A DNA stretch of 64,000 nt from Mesorhizobium loti (lineage in GTDB: Bacteria > Pseudomonadota > Alphaproteobacteria > Rhizobiales > Rhizobiaceae): positions 1,736,001 through 1,800,000 of the forward strand of contig NZ_CP033334.1 in NCBI RefSeq assembly GCF_013170705.1. Direction: 5' to 3'. A model generated the notes under the pieces. That model ran no database searches, was not told the origin of the DNA, and saw nothing but the letters and a program-made list of their open reading frames with translations. The position numbers and the translations under genes are program-made. This document shows positions 34,869-44,408 of this stretch, piece after piece. The stretch's first letter is position 1. Every line of letters starts with the position of its first letter.

Positions 34869-35186
34869 CTTATTTCCCCAAGCCCATCGGAAATAAAAAA
34901 CGAAATATGACTGATTAATGCTTGGCCGTTGAAGGATCGATGAAGTCGCCTGCAACTGTAGCGTGCATTTCCGACGTGGAGCCCGTAGCATGCCAGGATT
35001 TCGGTCGCCCTAGCTATCCAAGGCGCCGGTGCGACGTTTTGATGCCGGTCAAGCCGCCGAGGGAGAGCAGCGAGCAGCCGTGCAAAGGCCTGAACGCCAC
35101 AGCAGAACTGTCACATACCTTCTCTAAGAGAGCGGGCAAGGACTTGCGCAAGACCCTTGTCACCAGCCACTCAAGAGGGAAAAACC
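34869..35186. other. Intergenic region between GGDEF-EAL gene and ugpB
   Basis: A 318-base gap holding the divergent promoters of the GGDEF-EAL gene and the ugp operon. It contains a CTGTCAC word at 35108 followed four bases later by a poor second half, so a Pho box is only a weak possibility. No coding pattern, repeat or terminator seen. Confidence 0.4.
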
Positions 35187-36539
35187 ATGACCATGATCAA
35201 GCGGGGCCTTGCTGCCCTTGCCGCAGGTGCACTCAGCACCGCGCTGGCGATGCCTGCCTTTGCGGAGCCGGTAAAATTCGATTTCTGGTTCGGCCTTTCG
35301 GGCGACCTCGCCCGCGTCGTCGACACGCTGTGCAAGAATTTCAACGAGTCGCAGAAGGACTATGAAGTCGTCTGCACCAGTCAGGGCAACTACGACGCCA
35401 CGCTGCAGAACACCATTGCCGCCTTCCGCGCCGGCAAGCAGCCGGCCGTCGTCCAGGTCTATGATGTCGGCACCGCCACCATGATGCTGTCCGGCGCCTA
35501 CAAGCCCGCCGACAAGCTGATGGAAGAAAACGGCTACAAGATCGACTACGCGGACTATTTCCCCGGCATCGCGCGCTACTACGCGACGTCGAAGGGCGAG
35601 ATGCTGTCCTTCCCGTTCAATTCCTCGACCGCGCTGATGTACTGGAACAAGGATGCCTTCGCCAAGATCGGCAAGACCGAGGCGCCGAAGACCTGGGAAG
35701 ATGTCGGCGCCGATCTCAAGGCGATGAAGGAAGCCGGCTACGAATGCCCGATGGCGATCAACATCTCGGCCAACGAAAGCTGGCAGCTGATGGAACAGTT
35801 CTCGGCGCTGCACAACCAGCCGATCGCCACCAAGAGCAACGGCTATGACGGCCTCGACGCGCGCCTGGAAGTCAACAAGACCAAATTCGTCCAGTACGTC
35901 ACCGATCTCAAGAAGTGGTATGACGCCGGTCTCATCAAGATCAAGTCCAAGGATCTTGGCCAGGACATGGTCCAGGCCTTCGCCTCGGGCACCTGCCAGG
36001 TCATCCTGACCTCGGTCGGCGACCATGGCACCGTCGGCAAGACGCAGAAGGAAGGCATGAACTGGGATGTCGCCGAGCTGCCCGTCTATGCTGGCACCGA
36101 GCGCAAGAATTCGCTCGTCGGCGGCGCCTCCCTGTGGGTTCTCTCGGGCAAGTCGGATGCGGAATACAAGGGCGCGGCCGCGTTCCTCAACTTCATCCAC
36201 GACCCCAAGACCGCCTTGTTCTGGTCGACCAACACCGGCTACATCCCGGTGACAAAGTCGGGCTTCGACTACATGAAGTCGAGCGGGTTCTACGACAAGG
36301 CTCCCTACAAGGGCCGTGAAGTCGCGATCGCCAGCCTGACCGCTTCCGAACCGACCGAAATCACCCGCGGTGTGCGCCTGGGCAATTTCACCCAGATCCG
36401 CGCCGAGTTCGGTACGCAGATGCAGGCGATCTTCGCCAACAAGGTCAGCGTCCAGGAGGGCCTCGATACGTTGGTCAAGAATGGCGATGCCATCCTCGAC
36501 CGCTTCCAGCAGACCTATCCGGGCAAGACCCTGCCCTAA
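35187..36539 (+). CDS. ugpB: sn-Glycerol-3-phosphate ABC transporter, substrate-binding protein
   Basis: A 450-residue periplasmic binding protein. Signal peptide MTMIKRGLAALAAGALSTAL followed by AMPAFA cleavage context. The cluster-1 sugar-binding fold shows EFWFGLSGD-like FWFGLSGDLARVV, PAVVQVYDVGTATMM, FPFNSSTALMYWNKDAF and NTGYIPVTKSGFDY, close to UgpB. First gene of ugpBAEC. A GAGGGA ribosome site precedes the ATG. The ligand assignment follows family resemblance and operon order; other phosphodiester or polyol ligands are possible. Confidence 0.88.
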   Translation: MTMIKRGLAALAAGALSTALAMPAFAEPVKFDFWFGLSGDLARVVDTLCKNFNESQKDYEVVCTSQGNYDATLQNTIAAFRAGKQPAVVQVYDVGTATMMLSGAYKPADKLMEENGYKIDYADYFPGIARYYATSKGEMLSFPFNSSTALMYWNKDAFAKIGKTEAPKTWEDVGADLKAMKEAGYECPMAINISANESWQLMEQFSALHNQPIATKSNGYDGLDARLEVNKTKFVQYVTDLKKWYDAGLIKIKSKDLGQDMVQAFASGTCQVILTSVGDHGTVGKTQKEGMNWDVAELPVYAGTERKNSLVGGASLWVLSGKSDAEYKGAAAFLNFIHDPKTALFWSTNTGYIPVTKSGFDYMKSSGFYDKAPYKGREVAIASLTASEPTEITRGVRLGNFTQIRAEFGTQMQAIFANKVSVQEGLDTLVKNGDAILDRFQQTYPGKTLP

Positions 36540-36555
36540 TCCCGGATAGCGGAGC

Positions 36556-36584
36556 GGCCGTCCGTCGGGACTCGACGGACGGCC
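36556..36584 (+). terminator. Strong stem-loop after ugpB
   Basis: A perfect 12-base stem GGCCGTCCGTCG/CGACGGACGGCC with a 5-base loop begins 17 bases after the ugpB stop codon and 120 bases before ugpA. There is no good T run, so it is more likely an mRNA 3'-end stabiliser or partial terminator that raises binding-protein expression over the permease genes. Confidence 0.65.
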
Positions 36585-36703
36585 ATTTCGTACAAGTTTT
36601 GATTTACGCATGCCCTTATCCCGAAACCGGGATCCGTTTCGGAGACATGCAGTAGTCTTCCGCCGGGAAAGCGGACCGGCGGTTCAACGGCATCGGCGGA
36701 TCG

Positions 36704-37588
36704 ATGGAAAAACGCGTCACTTTCGGCAAATGGACGATCGGCATCCTTTTCGCGGTGCCGCAGCTCCTCCTGATCTTCACGTTCTTCTATTGGCCCGCCG
36801 GCCAGGCCGTTTACTGGTCGCTGACGCTGCAGCAACCCTGGGGCGGCGGCAACATCTGGGTCGGGCTCGACAATTTCCGTTCGATCCTGTCCAACGCCGA
36901 TTACTGGAACTCCATCACCGCCAGCCTGATTTTTGCCGGGATCAGCACCGGGCTTGCAATGTTCATCGCGCTGGTGCTCGCGGCCCTGACCGATCGGCAA
37001 CTCGCCGGCTCGCGTCTCTATCGCGTGGTGCTGATCTGGCCCTATGGCATCGCCGCGCCGGCGCTGGCGATGGCGTTCCGCTTCATCCTGGCGCCGGAAG
37101 CCGGCTTCATGGCCGTGGTCAACCGGGTCTGGCCCGGCTTCTGGGATCCCGGCCTCGACGGCGCCGACGCCATGGCTTCGATCATCGTCGCCTTCTCGTG
37201 GAAATATGTCGGTTACAACTTCATCTTCTTCCTGGCCGCCTTCCAGGCCATCCCGCGTTCGCTGATCGAGGCCGCCGCGATGGACGGTTCCGGTGTCATC
37301 AGGCGTTTCCGGGACATCCAGTTCCCGCTAATCACGCCGACGATCTTCTTCCTGCTGGTCATCAACATCACCGAAAGCTTCCAGGATTCGTTCGGCATCG
37401 TCGACATCATGACCGCTGGCGGCCCGGCGAACGCCACCAATCTGATGGTCTACAAGATCTATTCAGACGGCTTCAAAGGCCTCGATTATTCGGGCGCCGC
37501 CGCGCAGAGCATTATCCTGATGCTGCTTATCATCGTGCTCACCATCTTCCAGTTCCGCTTCATCGAGCGGCGCGTGCATTACAGGTGA
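36704..37588 (+). CDS. ugpA: sn-Glycerol-3-phosphate ABC transporter permease UgpA
   Basis: A 294-residue inner-membrane permease with six hydrophobic segments, starting with LLIFTFFYWPAGQAVYWSL. The cytoplasmic EAA loop is EAAAMDGSGVIRRFRDIQFP, which contacts the ATPase. NITESFQDSFGIVDIMTAGG then PANATNLMVYKIY matches UgpA proteins. Third element of the operon reading after the stem-loop; ugpE follows 7 bases later. Confidence 0.92.
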   Translation: MEKRVTFGKWTIGILFAVPQLLLIFTFFYWPAGQAVYWSLTLQQPWGGGNIWVGLDNFRSILSNADYWNSITASLIFAGISTGLAMFIALVLAALTDRQLAGSRLYRVVLIWPYGIAAPALAMAFRFILAPEAGFMAVVNRVWPGFWDPGLDGADAMASIIVAFSWKYVGYNFIFFLAAFQAIPRSLIEAAAMDGSGVIRRFRDIQFPLITPTIFFLLVINITESFQDSFGIVDIMTAGGPANATNLMVYKIYSDGFKGLDYSGAAAQSIILMLLIIVLTIFQFRFIERRVHYR

Positions 37589-37595
37589 GATCGCC

Positions 37596-38510
37596 ATGGT
37601 CGAGCGCACTCCGTTCCTCAATTTCTTCACGCACCTGATCCTGTTCATCGGCTTCGTCTTCTGCATCGCGCCGTTCGTGGTCGTTGCGATCGCCGCGTCG
37701 CACAATCTCAGGGATGTCAACGACGTGCCGATGTCGCTGCTGCCGGGCAGCGACTTCTGGGTCAATATCAAGACCGCCTGGACGACGGCAGACCTCGGCC
37801 CCAAGCTGCTCAATAGCTTCATCATGGCGGCAGGTGTCGCCGCCGGCAAGGTGATCATCTCGGCGCTCACCGCCTTCTCGATCGTCTATTTCCGCTATCC
37901 CGGGCGCAACTTCATCTTCTGGCTGATCTTCGTGACGTTGATGCTGCCGCTGGAGGTGCGCATCGTGCCGACCTACGCGGTCGTTGCCAATGTGCTGTCG
38001 CCCTATCAGGCGATTCTGGACGTGACCGGCCTGAGCTGGCTGATCGAGAAGGTGTCGGGCGTGCAGGTCTCGCTCAGTCTCGGGCTGCTCAATTCCTATA
38101 CCGGGCTGATCATGCCGCTGATCGCGACGGCCACCGGCACGTTTCTCTACCGGCAGTTCTTCCTGACGGTGCCGGATGAACTGACCGAGGCGGCGCGCAT
38201 GGACGGCGCGGGGGCACTGCGGTTCTTCATCGATATCCTGTTGCCGCTGTCGCGCAACAACATGGCGGCACTTGGCACCATCATGTTCCTATGGGCCTGG
38301 AACCAGTATCTTTGGCCCCTGCTCATCACCACCGACCAGTCGCACGCCACGGCGGTCACCGAGCTCAAGCAACTGATCCCCAATGTCGGCGGCATTCCGG
38401 AATGGAACATCGCCATGGCGGGGACGCTGATCGTCATGCTGCCGCCGCTGATCGTCGTGGTGCTGATGCAGCGCTGGTTCGTGCGCGGTCTGATCGCCAC
38501 CGAGAAATAA
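37596..38510 (+). CDS. ugpE: sn-Glycerol-3-phosphate ABC transporter permease UgpE
   Basis: A 304-residue permease, partner of UgpA. Six hydrophobic segments and an EAA loop EAARMDGAGALRFFIDILLP. MLPLEVRIVPTYAVVANV and FLWAWNQYLWPLLITTDQ are typical of UgpE. Sits 7 bases after ugpA and 12 bases before ugpC, so translation is probably coupled. Confidence 0.92.
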   Translation: MVERTPFLNFFTHLILFIGFVFCIAPFVVVAIAASHNLRDVNDVPMSLLPGSDFWVNIKTAWTTADLGPKLLNSFIMAAGVAAGKVIISALTAFSIVYFRYPGRNFIFWLIFVTLMLPLEVRIVPTYAVVANVLSPYQAILDVTGLSWLIEKVSGVQVSLSLGLLNSYTGLIMPLIATATGTFLYRQFFLTVPDELTEAARMDGAGALRFFIDILLPLSRNNMAALGTIMFLWAWNQYLWPLLITTDQSHATAVTELKQLIPNVGGIPEWNIAMAGTLIVMLPPLIVVVLMQRWFVRGLIATEK

Positions 38511-38522
38511 GAGGAGACAAAA

Positions 38523-39623
38523 ATGGCCTCCATCGCAATACGCGGCGTCAAGAAGAACTATGCCAGGACGCAGGTCGTGCACGGTGTCGACCTCGACTTC
38601 GCCTCCGGCGAATTCGTCGTCATCCTCGGACCGTCCGGCTGCGGCAAGTCCACGCTGCTACGCATGATCGCCGGGCTGGAAGAGATTTCCGGCGGCGAGA
38701 TCGCGATCGACGGCACTGTCGTCAACAAGCTGGAGCCACGCGAGCGCGGCTGCGCCATGGTGTTCCAGAACTACGCCCTCTATCCGCATATGAGCGTCGC
38801 CCAGAACATCGGCTATTCGCTCAAGGTCGCCGGTGTGCCCTCGGCCGAACGCACGCAGCGGATCCAGGCGGTTGCCCGCACTTTGGAGCTTGAACATCTG
38901 CTCGACCGCAAGCCGATGGCGCTTTCCGGCGGCCAGCGTCAGCGCGTCGCCATGGGCCGCGCGATGATCCGCGAACCGAAGGTGTTCCTGTTCGACGAAC
39001 CGCTGTCCAATCTCGACGCCAAGCTGCGCGTGCAGATGCGCTCGGAAATCCGCAAGCTGCATCGCCGCCTGAACGCCACCTCCGTCTTCGTCACGCACGA
39101 TCAGGTCGAGGCGATGACGCTCGCCGACCGGCTGGTGGTGATGAATGGCGGACGCGTCGAACAGGTCGGCACACCGGGTGAAATCTACACCCGCCCGGCC
39201 AGCCGCTTCGTCGCCACCTTTGTCGGCGCGCCGGCGATGAACATTCTGGAAGGCACGGTCGAGCTCGACGGGCTGTCGCTGCTTGGCGGCGGACGGCGCC
39301 TGGCTATCGCTCGCGCCGGCCTGCCGGTCGGCACGAAGGTGGCGATGGGCATCCGGCCGGAAGCCGTACGGCTGGTGGCACCGGGCACGGCCGGCGCGCT
39401 CGACGCCACCGTGGACCTGGTCGAGGAATTGGGCGCGGGGAGGGTGATCCATGTCGATCTCGACGGCGCGCCGTTTTCGGTGATGACGTCCGAGGCGGTC
39501 CGCCCCGAGCCCGGCAGTGCTGTTGGCTTGAAGATCTTGCCCGAGGACATGCATTTCTTCTCGTCGGAGACGGGAAGCCGCCTCGATGTCTTCAAGGCGT
39601 CCGTGCCCGAACCGGCGCTCTGA
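38523..39623 (+). CDS. ugpC: sn-Glycerol-3-phosphate ABC transporter ATPase UgpC
   Basis: A 366-residue ATPase of the CUT1 group. Walker [15 protein letters not shown]-loop [10 protein letters not shown], signature [15 protein letters not shown], Walker [13 protein letters not shown] and H-loop [10 protein letters not shown] are all intact. The C-terminal TOBE/MalK regulatory domain (about residues 240-366) includes [11 protein letters not shown]. Preceded by a GAGGAG ribosome site. Last gene of ugpBAEC, convergent with fbpC. Confidence 0.94.
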   Translation: MASIAIRGVKKNYARTQVVHGVDLDFASGEFVVILGPSGCGKSTLLRMIAGLEEISGGEIAIDGTVVNKLEPRERGCAMVFQNYALYPHMSVAQNIGYSLKVAGVPSAERTQRIQAVARTLELEHLLDRKPMALSGGQRQRVAMGRAMIREPKVFLFDEPLSNLDAKLRVQMRSEIRKLHRRLNATSVFVTHDQVEAMTLADRLVVMNGGRVEQVGTPGEIYTRPASRFVATFVGAPAMNILEGTVELDGLSLLGGGRRLAIARAGLPVGTKVAMGIRPEAVRLVAPGTAGALDATVDLVEELGAGRVIHVDLDGAPFSVMTSEAVRPEPGSAVGLKILPEDMHFFSSETGSRLDVFKASVPEPAL

Positions 39624-39723
39624 TCTTCAGGCCTCCTCGAGCAGTGGCCGATCTGGTCAGCCGATACCCGCGAACGCATCGCCGCCTGAACTGTCCATTG
39701 CGCGCCGGCGGTGCCGTCGCGCT

Positions 39724-40806
39724 TCAGGCGAACACATGCGCCTTTCCCGACACGGTGAGCCGCACGATCTCGCCGACGGCCGGCGCGTCCATACCGGATT
39801 TGCGCAGGATCAGCGGCGTGTTGCCTATCGCGGCGGCGTCCGGCGGATCGGCGTTGTTCAGGAGCCGCACCGCGATCGTGCACGTCGCGCCGGCGAATTC
39901 CGATTCCGTCACCTCGCCGAACAACATGTCCGGCGTGCCTGACATGCCTTCGCGCGACGTCCGTTTCAGCCCGATCTGCTCCGGCCGCAGCATGATGCGG
40001 GCGACATCGCGGCTGTCCGAAGTGTCGACGGCGATGCGGCCAAGCGGCGAGCTGGCGAAGCCGCCCGAGATGCTCGCCGGCAGGATGATGGCATCGCCGA
40101 GGAACTCCGCGATCATCCTGTCCTTCGGCTTGAGGTAGAGATCGCGCGGCGTGCCGACCTGCGAGAATATGCCGTCGCGCATCACCGCCACCTGGCTGGC
40201 GAAGGACAGCGCCTCGGCCTGGTCGTGCGTCACCAGGATGGTGGTGATGCCGGCCGCCTCCAGAAGCTCGGCCACCGCCTTGCGCATCGAGGCGCGCAGG
40301 CCGGTGTCGAGTGCCGAGAACGGCTCGTCCAGCAGCATCAGCCGCGGCTTCATCGCCATGGCGCGGGCCAGCGCCACACGCTGCTGCTGGCCGCCTGAAA
40401 GTTCGTGCGGGCGGCGCTTGAGGATCGCCTTGTCCAGCCCCACGATGTAGGCGAGCTCGACGATGCGCTCGGCGCGCTTGTCCTCGCCCCGGTCCATGCC
40501 GAAACCGATATTGTCCAATATGGTCAGGTGCGGGAACAGGGCACCGTCCTGTGCCACCACGCCGATGCCGCGGCGATGTGCCGGGACGGCGGCGCCGCCA
40601 TTGGCCAGCACCTTGCCGTCGAGCATGATACGGCCCTGGTCCGGTGCCTCGAAGCCCGCGATCAGCCGCAGCAAGGTCGTCTTGCCGCAGCCGGAGGGGC
40701 CGACGATCGCGGTCCGGCTGCCGCTGGCGACATCGAGGTCGATGCCGGCAAGGGCCGCGACCGGGCCGTAATGCTTTTTCAGGCCGCTGATTTCGAGGAA
40801 GCTCAT
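39724..40806 (-). CDS. fbpC: Iron(III) ABC transporter ATPase FbpC
   Basis: A 360-residue ATPase. Walker [15 protein letters not shown]-loop [12 protein letters not shown], signature [15 protein letters not shown], Walker [13 protein letters not shown] and H-loop [11 protein letters not shown] are intact, and a TOBE-type C-terminal domain follows. FbpC/FutC-type sequence with the permease and binding-protein genes upstream makes ferric iron the likely substrate. Its ATG overlaps the fbpB stop codon by 4 bases (ATGA). Confidence 0.88.
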   Translation of the reverse strand: MSFLEISGLKKHYGPVAALAGIDLDVASGSRTAIVGPSGCGKTTLLRLIAGFEAPDQGRIMLDGKVLANGGAAVPAHRRGIGVVAQDGALFPHLTILDNIGFGMDRGEDKRAERIVELAYIVGLDKAILKRRPHELSGGQQQRVALARAMAMKPRLMLLDEPFSALDTGLRASMRKAVAELLEAAGITTILVTHDQAEALSFASQVAVMRDGIFSQVGTPRDLYLKPKDRMIAEFLGDAIILPASISGGFASSPLGRIAVDTSDSRDVARIMLRPEQIGLKRTSREGMSGTPDMLFGEVTESEFAGATCTIAVRLLNNADPPDAAAIGNTPLILRKSGMDAPAVGEIVRLTVSGKAHVFA

Positions 40807-42383
40807 CGTCCCGCCATCCGTTTCGACTGGACATAGAGCAGCCATGTCAGAGGCAGCGACATCGCCACCATGATGAAGGCGTAAGGTGCCGCCGAGGCGT
40901 AATCGATCTCGCCGCTGTAGGACCAGAACGCCATCGCCAGCGTGCGGGTGCCGTTTGGCGCCAGCATCTGGGTCGCGGTCAGCTCGTTCATGATGCCGAG
41001 CGCCACCAGCGCCATGCCGGCCGCGGCGCCGGGCGCCGACAGGCGGATGGTCGTCGACCACAGCGCGTTGAGCGGCGGCCTGCCGAGGCTGGACGCGGCG
41101 CGCTCGAGCTCGACCGGGGCCTGGGCGATCGAGGCGCGCAGGCTGACCAGCGCGCGCGGCAGGAACATGAGTGCATAGGCGACCAGGATGGTGAACAGCG
41201 TCTGATAAAGCGGCAGGGCGATACGCACGGTGATGGTGACCAGCGCCAGCGCGATGACGACACCCGGCAGCGAGCCGACGATGTAGTTGCACCCTTCAAG
41301 CAGGCGCTGCAACGGTCCCGGCGCGCGGATCGAGATCCAGGCCATCGGCATGGCGGCGACGGTGGCAAGCAAGGCCCCGGCAAGCGACAGGAACAGCGTC
41401 TGGCCCAGTGCCAGGCTTATCTCGTCGAGACGCCAGACTTCGGCGCCGCCGGCGATGAGCCAGCGGCCGATGGTCACGAACGGCACGCCAAGCGCCAGCA
41501 ACGTGGTGACGGCAAGCAAGGCCAGGCTCGGGATGGTGGCGCGGCCGAGGCGCATGCGTTGCTGGTGGCGCGCCGCGCCGGAGCCGACGCGGGCGTAGCG
41601 CTCTTCTCCGCGCACCAGCACTTCGAGGCCCAGAAGCACGAAGCAGCAGGTCACCAGCACGCCGGCCAGCATGTTGGCGGCGGGGCCGTTGAAGGTCGAC
41701 TGGAACTGGTCGACGATCGCCGTGGTGAAGGTATCGAAGCGGATGAAGACGTAGAGGCCATATTCGGCCAGCAGATGCAGTCCGACCAGCAGCGAGCCGC
41801 CGCAGATGGCCAGCCTGAGTTGCGGCACCACGACACGCCAGAACACGCGCCAAGGCCCGAGGCCAAGGGCTGAGGCCGCGTCCTCCAGGGCGGGGTCGAG
41901 GCGGCGCAGCGCCGCCGATACGGGCAGATACAGGAAGGGGAAATAGGCGATCACGGACACCAGTACGCCGGCCCACAGGCCGTGCAGCCCGGGAACCATG
42001 GTGATCCAGGCATAGGAGTGCACGAAAGCCGGAATGGCAAGCGGCGCCACGCACAGCCAGGCCCAAAGCCTGGCGCCAGGCAGGTCACTGCGCTCGGTCA
42101 GCCAGGCCAGCGCGACAGACAGCACGATGGCGATCGGCACTGCCAGCAGGACCAGCAGGGTGGTGTTGACCAACAGTTCGCCGACGCGAGGCCGAAAGAC
42201 CAGCGCCGAAACGGTTTCCCAGCCCGTCTGCACCGCGGTCCAGATGATGAAGGCGAGCGGCAGAAGGGCGAGCAGCGAGACCAGAAGAGCGGCGGTGACA
42301 AGCCAGGGTGCCGCCCGCCGCCGCGCGTTTCGGCGCATCGTCGGCGGCAAGCCAGCGCGCGCGAGATGGACCGCGGGCTGCAT
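40803..42383 (-). CDS. fbpB: Iron(III) ABC transporter permease FbpB
   Basis: A 526-residue fused permease with about twelve hydrophobic segments and two EAA-type loops ([20 protein letters not shown] and [20 protein letters not shown]), so it acts as both halves of the channel. This is the FbpB/ThiP layout. The start is uncertain: the ATG used here has no good ribosome site, and a GTG 17 codons upstream is an alternative. Separated from fbpA by a terminator-like hairpin and coupled to fbpC. Confidence 0.88.
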   Translation of the reverse strand: MQPAVHLARAGLPPTMRRNARRRAAPWLVTAALLVSLLALLPLAFIIWTAVQTGWETVSALVFRPRVGELLVNTTLLVLLAVPIAIVLSVALAWLTERSDLPGARLWAWLCVAPLAIPAFVHSYAWITMVPGLHGLWAGVLVSVIAYFPFLYLPVSAALRRLDPALEDAASALGLGPWRVFWRVVVPQLRLAICGGSLLVGLHLLAEYGLYVFIRFDTFTTAIVDQFQSTFNGPAANMLAGVLVTCCFVLLGLEVLVRGEERYARVGSGAARHQQRMRLGRATIPSLALLAVTTLLALGVPFVTIGRWLIAGGAEVWRLDEISLALGQTLFLSLAGALLATVAAMPMAWISIRAPGPLQRLLEGCNYIVGSLPGVVIALALVTITVRIALPLYQTLFTILVAYALMFLPRALVSLRASIAQAPVELERAASSLGRPPLNALWSTTIRLSAPGAAAGMALVALGIMNELTATQMLAPNGTRTLAMAFWSYSGEIDYASAAPYAFIMVAMSLPLTWLLYVQSKRMAGR

Positions 42384-42482
42384 CGGCTCAGACACCACAC
42401 GGTTGGGGTGCGGTGGCGGCAATAGAGGGACCACGATCGCGGTCAGGAACGCAGCGTGTCGTCATCGACGAATGCCATCTCG

Positions 42483-42524
42483 AAAAACAAAACGCTCCCG
42501 CGGAAGGCGAAGTCCCGCGGGAGC
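42483..42524 (-). terminator. Terminator-like hairpin between fbpA and fbpB
   Basis: On the reverse strand a 10-base stem GCTCCCGCGG/CCGCGGGAGC is followed by GTTTTGTTTTT, a good intrinsic terminator layout. It begins about 35 bases after the fbpA stop. Partial read-through would give more binding protein than permease. Confidence 0.8.
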
Positions 42525-42558
42525 TCGGTCGGTCTGTCCTTATTAGGACGAACAGCAA

Positions 42559-43566
42559 CTAAAGCAAGCCGGCTGCCGTCATCAGGTCGGTGACCTTCTT
42601 GGAGTTCAGCGTCGCGGCGTCGACCTTCGGTGCCTGCAGATCGGCCAGCGGCACCAGTTTCGGATTGGATTCCGTGCCCTTGCCGACCGCGTATTCGAAG
42701 GAGGTTCCGTTCTTCAGCACTTCCTGGCCGCCCTTGGCCGTCACCCACTTCAGGAAAGCCTGGGCTTCCTTCGGATGCTTGCTCGAGGCGAGCACGCCGC
42801 CGCCGGAGACCGAGACGAAAGCGCCCGGATCCTGGTTCTTGAAATAGTGCAGCGCGACGTTCTTGCTGTTCTCGCCGGTCTTGGCCTGATCGCCAAAGTA
42901 GTAATAGTGGTAGATCACGCCGCCTTCGATCTCGCCGGCATTGACCGCCTTCATCACGGTGCTGTTGCCCTTGTAGGCGGTGAAGTTATCCTTCATCGCC
43001 TTCAGCCAGTCCGCCGTGGCGGCCTCGCCCTTGAGCTGCAGCAGCGCACTGACGATGGCCTGGAAATCGGCGCCCGAGGGCGATGCCGCCCAGCGGCCCT
43101 TCCAGCTCGGGTCGGCAAGGTCGAGCAGCGACTTGGGCAACTGGTCGGCCTTGAGTTTGGTGGTGTTGTAGGCAAAGACGGTGCTGCGCGCGGCCACGCC
43201 CACCCATTTGCCGCTGGCCGCCTGATAGTCCTGCGGCACCTGAGCCAGCGTGTCGGCGTCGACCGGCGCGAACAGGCCGGCATTCTCGACCAGCACCATG
43301 GCCGGCGAGTTTTCGGTGAGGAACACGTCGGCGGGCGAGGCGGCACCCTCGGCGACGATCTGGTTGGAGAAGTCGCTGTCGCCGCCATTGCGCAGCGTGA
43401 CCTTGATGCCGGTTTCCTTGGTGAAACCTTCGGCCCATTCCTTGGCCAGACTTTCATGCTGGGCGTTGTAGACGATGATGCCCGCATCCTCGGCCATTGC
43501 CGGACCGGCAGCCAGGCTGATTGCAAATGCGGCGACACCGGCAAGGGCAAGAAGGGGCGATTTCAT
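42559..43566 (-). CDS. fbpA: Iron(III) ABC transporter, substrate-binding protein FbpA
   Basis: A 335-residue periplasmic ferric-binding protein. Signal peptide MKSPLLALAGVAAFAISLAA with a GPAMA cleavage site. The mature part has IIVYNAQHESLAKEWAEGF, DVFLTENSPAMV and the tyrosine-rich GGVIYHYYYFGD, in which the adjacent tyrosines match the iron-binding dyad of FbpA/FutA. First gene of fbpABC. An IRO-like motif lies about 50 bases upstream of the start codon. Confidence 0.92.
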   Translation of the reverse strand: MKSPLLALAGVAAFAISLAAGPAMAEDAGIIVYNAQHESLAKEWAEGFTKETGIKVTLRNGGDSDFSNQIVAEGAASPADVFLTENSPAMVLVENAGLFAPVDADTLAQVPQDYQAASGKWVGVAARSTVFAYNTTKLKADQLPKSLLDLADPSWKGRWAASPSGADFQAIVSALLQLKGEAATADWLKAMKDNFTAYKGNSTVMKAVNAGEIEGGVIYHYYYFGDQAKTGENSKNVALHYFKNQDPGAFVSVSGGGVLASSKHPKEAQAFLKWVTAKGGQEVLKNGTSFEYAVGKGTESNPKLVPLADLQAPKVDAATLNSKKVTDLMTAAGLL

Positions 43567-43617
43567 GGGGTACTCCTCGGGTTGTCCGCGCTGCGGATGC
43601 GACCGAGTATCAATTCA

Positions 43618-43632
43618 TGAATGCACTAGTCA
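43618..43632 (-). promoter_or_regulatory. Candidate iron-responsive (IRO/RirA-type) operator
   Basis: The reverse strand reads TGACTAGTGCATTCA, a fit to the TGA-N9-TCA pattern reported for RirA-controlled iron genes in Rhizobiales. It lies 52 bases upstream of fbpA, where a repressor of iron uptake would act. The motif is short and its two conserved triplets could arise by chance. Confidence 0.4.
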
Positions 43633-43810
43633 AGATTGAATTCCGTTCATCACGGTTTTGCGCTTCGCGGCACCGAGACGACATGCCACCCGATAGGTGG
43701 CCCGGTGGCCGTGGCTCCGGGATACAGCCATCGACATGGAATTCATGGGCCGCCTCGCAAACTTTCGTGACTTGCCCATAGTTTGGCTTGGACATTATTT
43801 CGCCGGCCAC

Positions 43811-43836
43811 GTAACAAATCTGCGCCGAGGTGCGAA
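43811..43836 (+). promoter_or_regulatory. Candidate ECF-sigma promoter (GTAAC-N17-CGAA)
   Basis: A GTAAC -35-like element is followed after 17 bases by CGAA, 20 bases ahead of the sigma factor's GTG start. This is close to GTAAC-N16-CGAA patterns described for the NrsF-linked sigma factor of Caulobacter. It would let the sigma factor activate its own gene. Confidence 0.5.
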
Positions 43837-43855
43837 AACCGGGGAGTGAACTCTT

Positions 43856-44407
43856 GTGAGCGGCAAGGACGAGGCCGAGCTTTCCCGGCTGTTGCGGGCC
43901 GCGATCGCGGGAGATGAAAAGGCCTATGCCGACTTTCTCCACCGGATTGCCGCACTGATCCGCGGTTTTGTGAGGCGCAAGATCGTGCAGGGCGGGGTCG
44001 ATCCCGAGGATGTCGTGCAGGAAACCTTGCTGGCCATTCATGTGAAACGGCATACCTGGCGCCAGGACGCACCGGTCCTGCCCTGGGTCTATGCGATCGC
44101 CCGCTTCAAGCTGATCGACGCGTTCCGGCGGCGCGGTCGGCGCATCGAGATCGATGTCGACGATATCGCCGAGACCTTCGCCGAACCGGAAACCGAAACC
44201 GTCAGTGAGCGCGACATCAACCGTGCCCTTGACGGGCTGCCGCCGGCACAGCGTTCCGTGGTCTCGGCCGTATCGGTGGAAGGCCGCTCGATCGGCGAGA
44301 CGGCAGCGAAGTTCGGCATCAGCGAGACGGCGGTGCGTGTGTCGCTGCATCGCGGGCTTGCCGCCATAGCCAAGCGATTTGGGCAAGGGCGATTTGGGCG
44401 GGAATGA
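43856..44407 (+). CDS. RNA polymerase ECF sigma factor (NrsF-linked group)
   Basis: A 183-residue sigma factor with region 2 (AYADFLHRIAALIRGFVRRK ... VDPEDVVQETLLAIHVKR then HTWRQDAPVLPWVYAIARFK) and region 4 (LPPAQRSVVSAVSVEGRSIG, SETAVRVSLHRGLAAIAKRF). It starts at a GTG after a GGGGAG site. The next gene starts one base after its stop and encodes its likely membrane anti-sigma factor. In Caulobacter the comparable pair responds to oxidants or heavy metals; the signal here is inferred only. Confidence 0.9.
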   Translation: MSGKDEAELSRLLRAAIAGDEKAYADFLHRIAALIRGFVRRKIVQGGVDPEDVVQETLLAIHVKRHTWRQDAPVLPWVYAIARFKLIDAFRRRGRRIEIDVDDIAETFAEPETETVSERDINRALDGLPPAQRSVVSAVSVEGRSIGETAAKFGISETAVRVSLHRGLAAIAKRFGQGRFGRE

Positions 44408-44408
44408 C

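Noticed and set aside
35108..35125. Pho box upstream of ugpB
   Set aside because: CTGTCAC is a good first half, but the second half four bases later (CTTCTCT) matches CTGTCAT at only three of seven positions. I record it only as a weak possibility.
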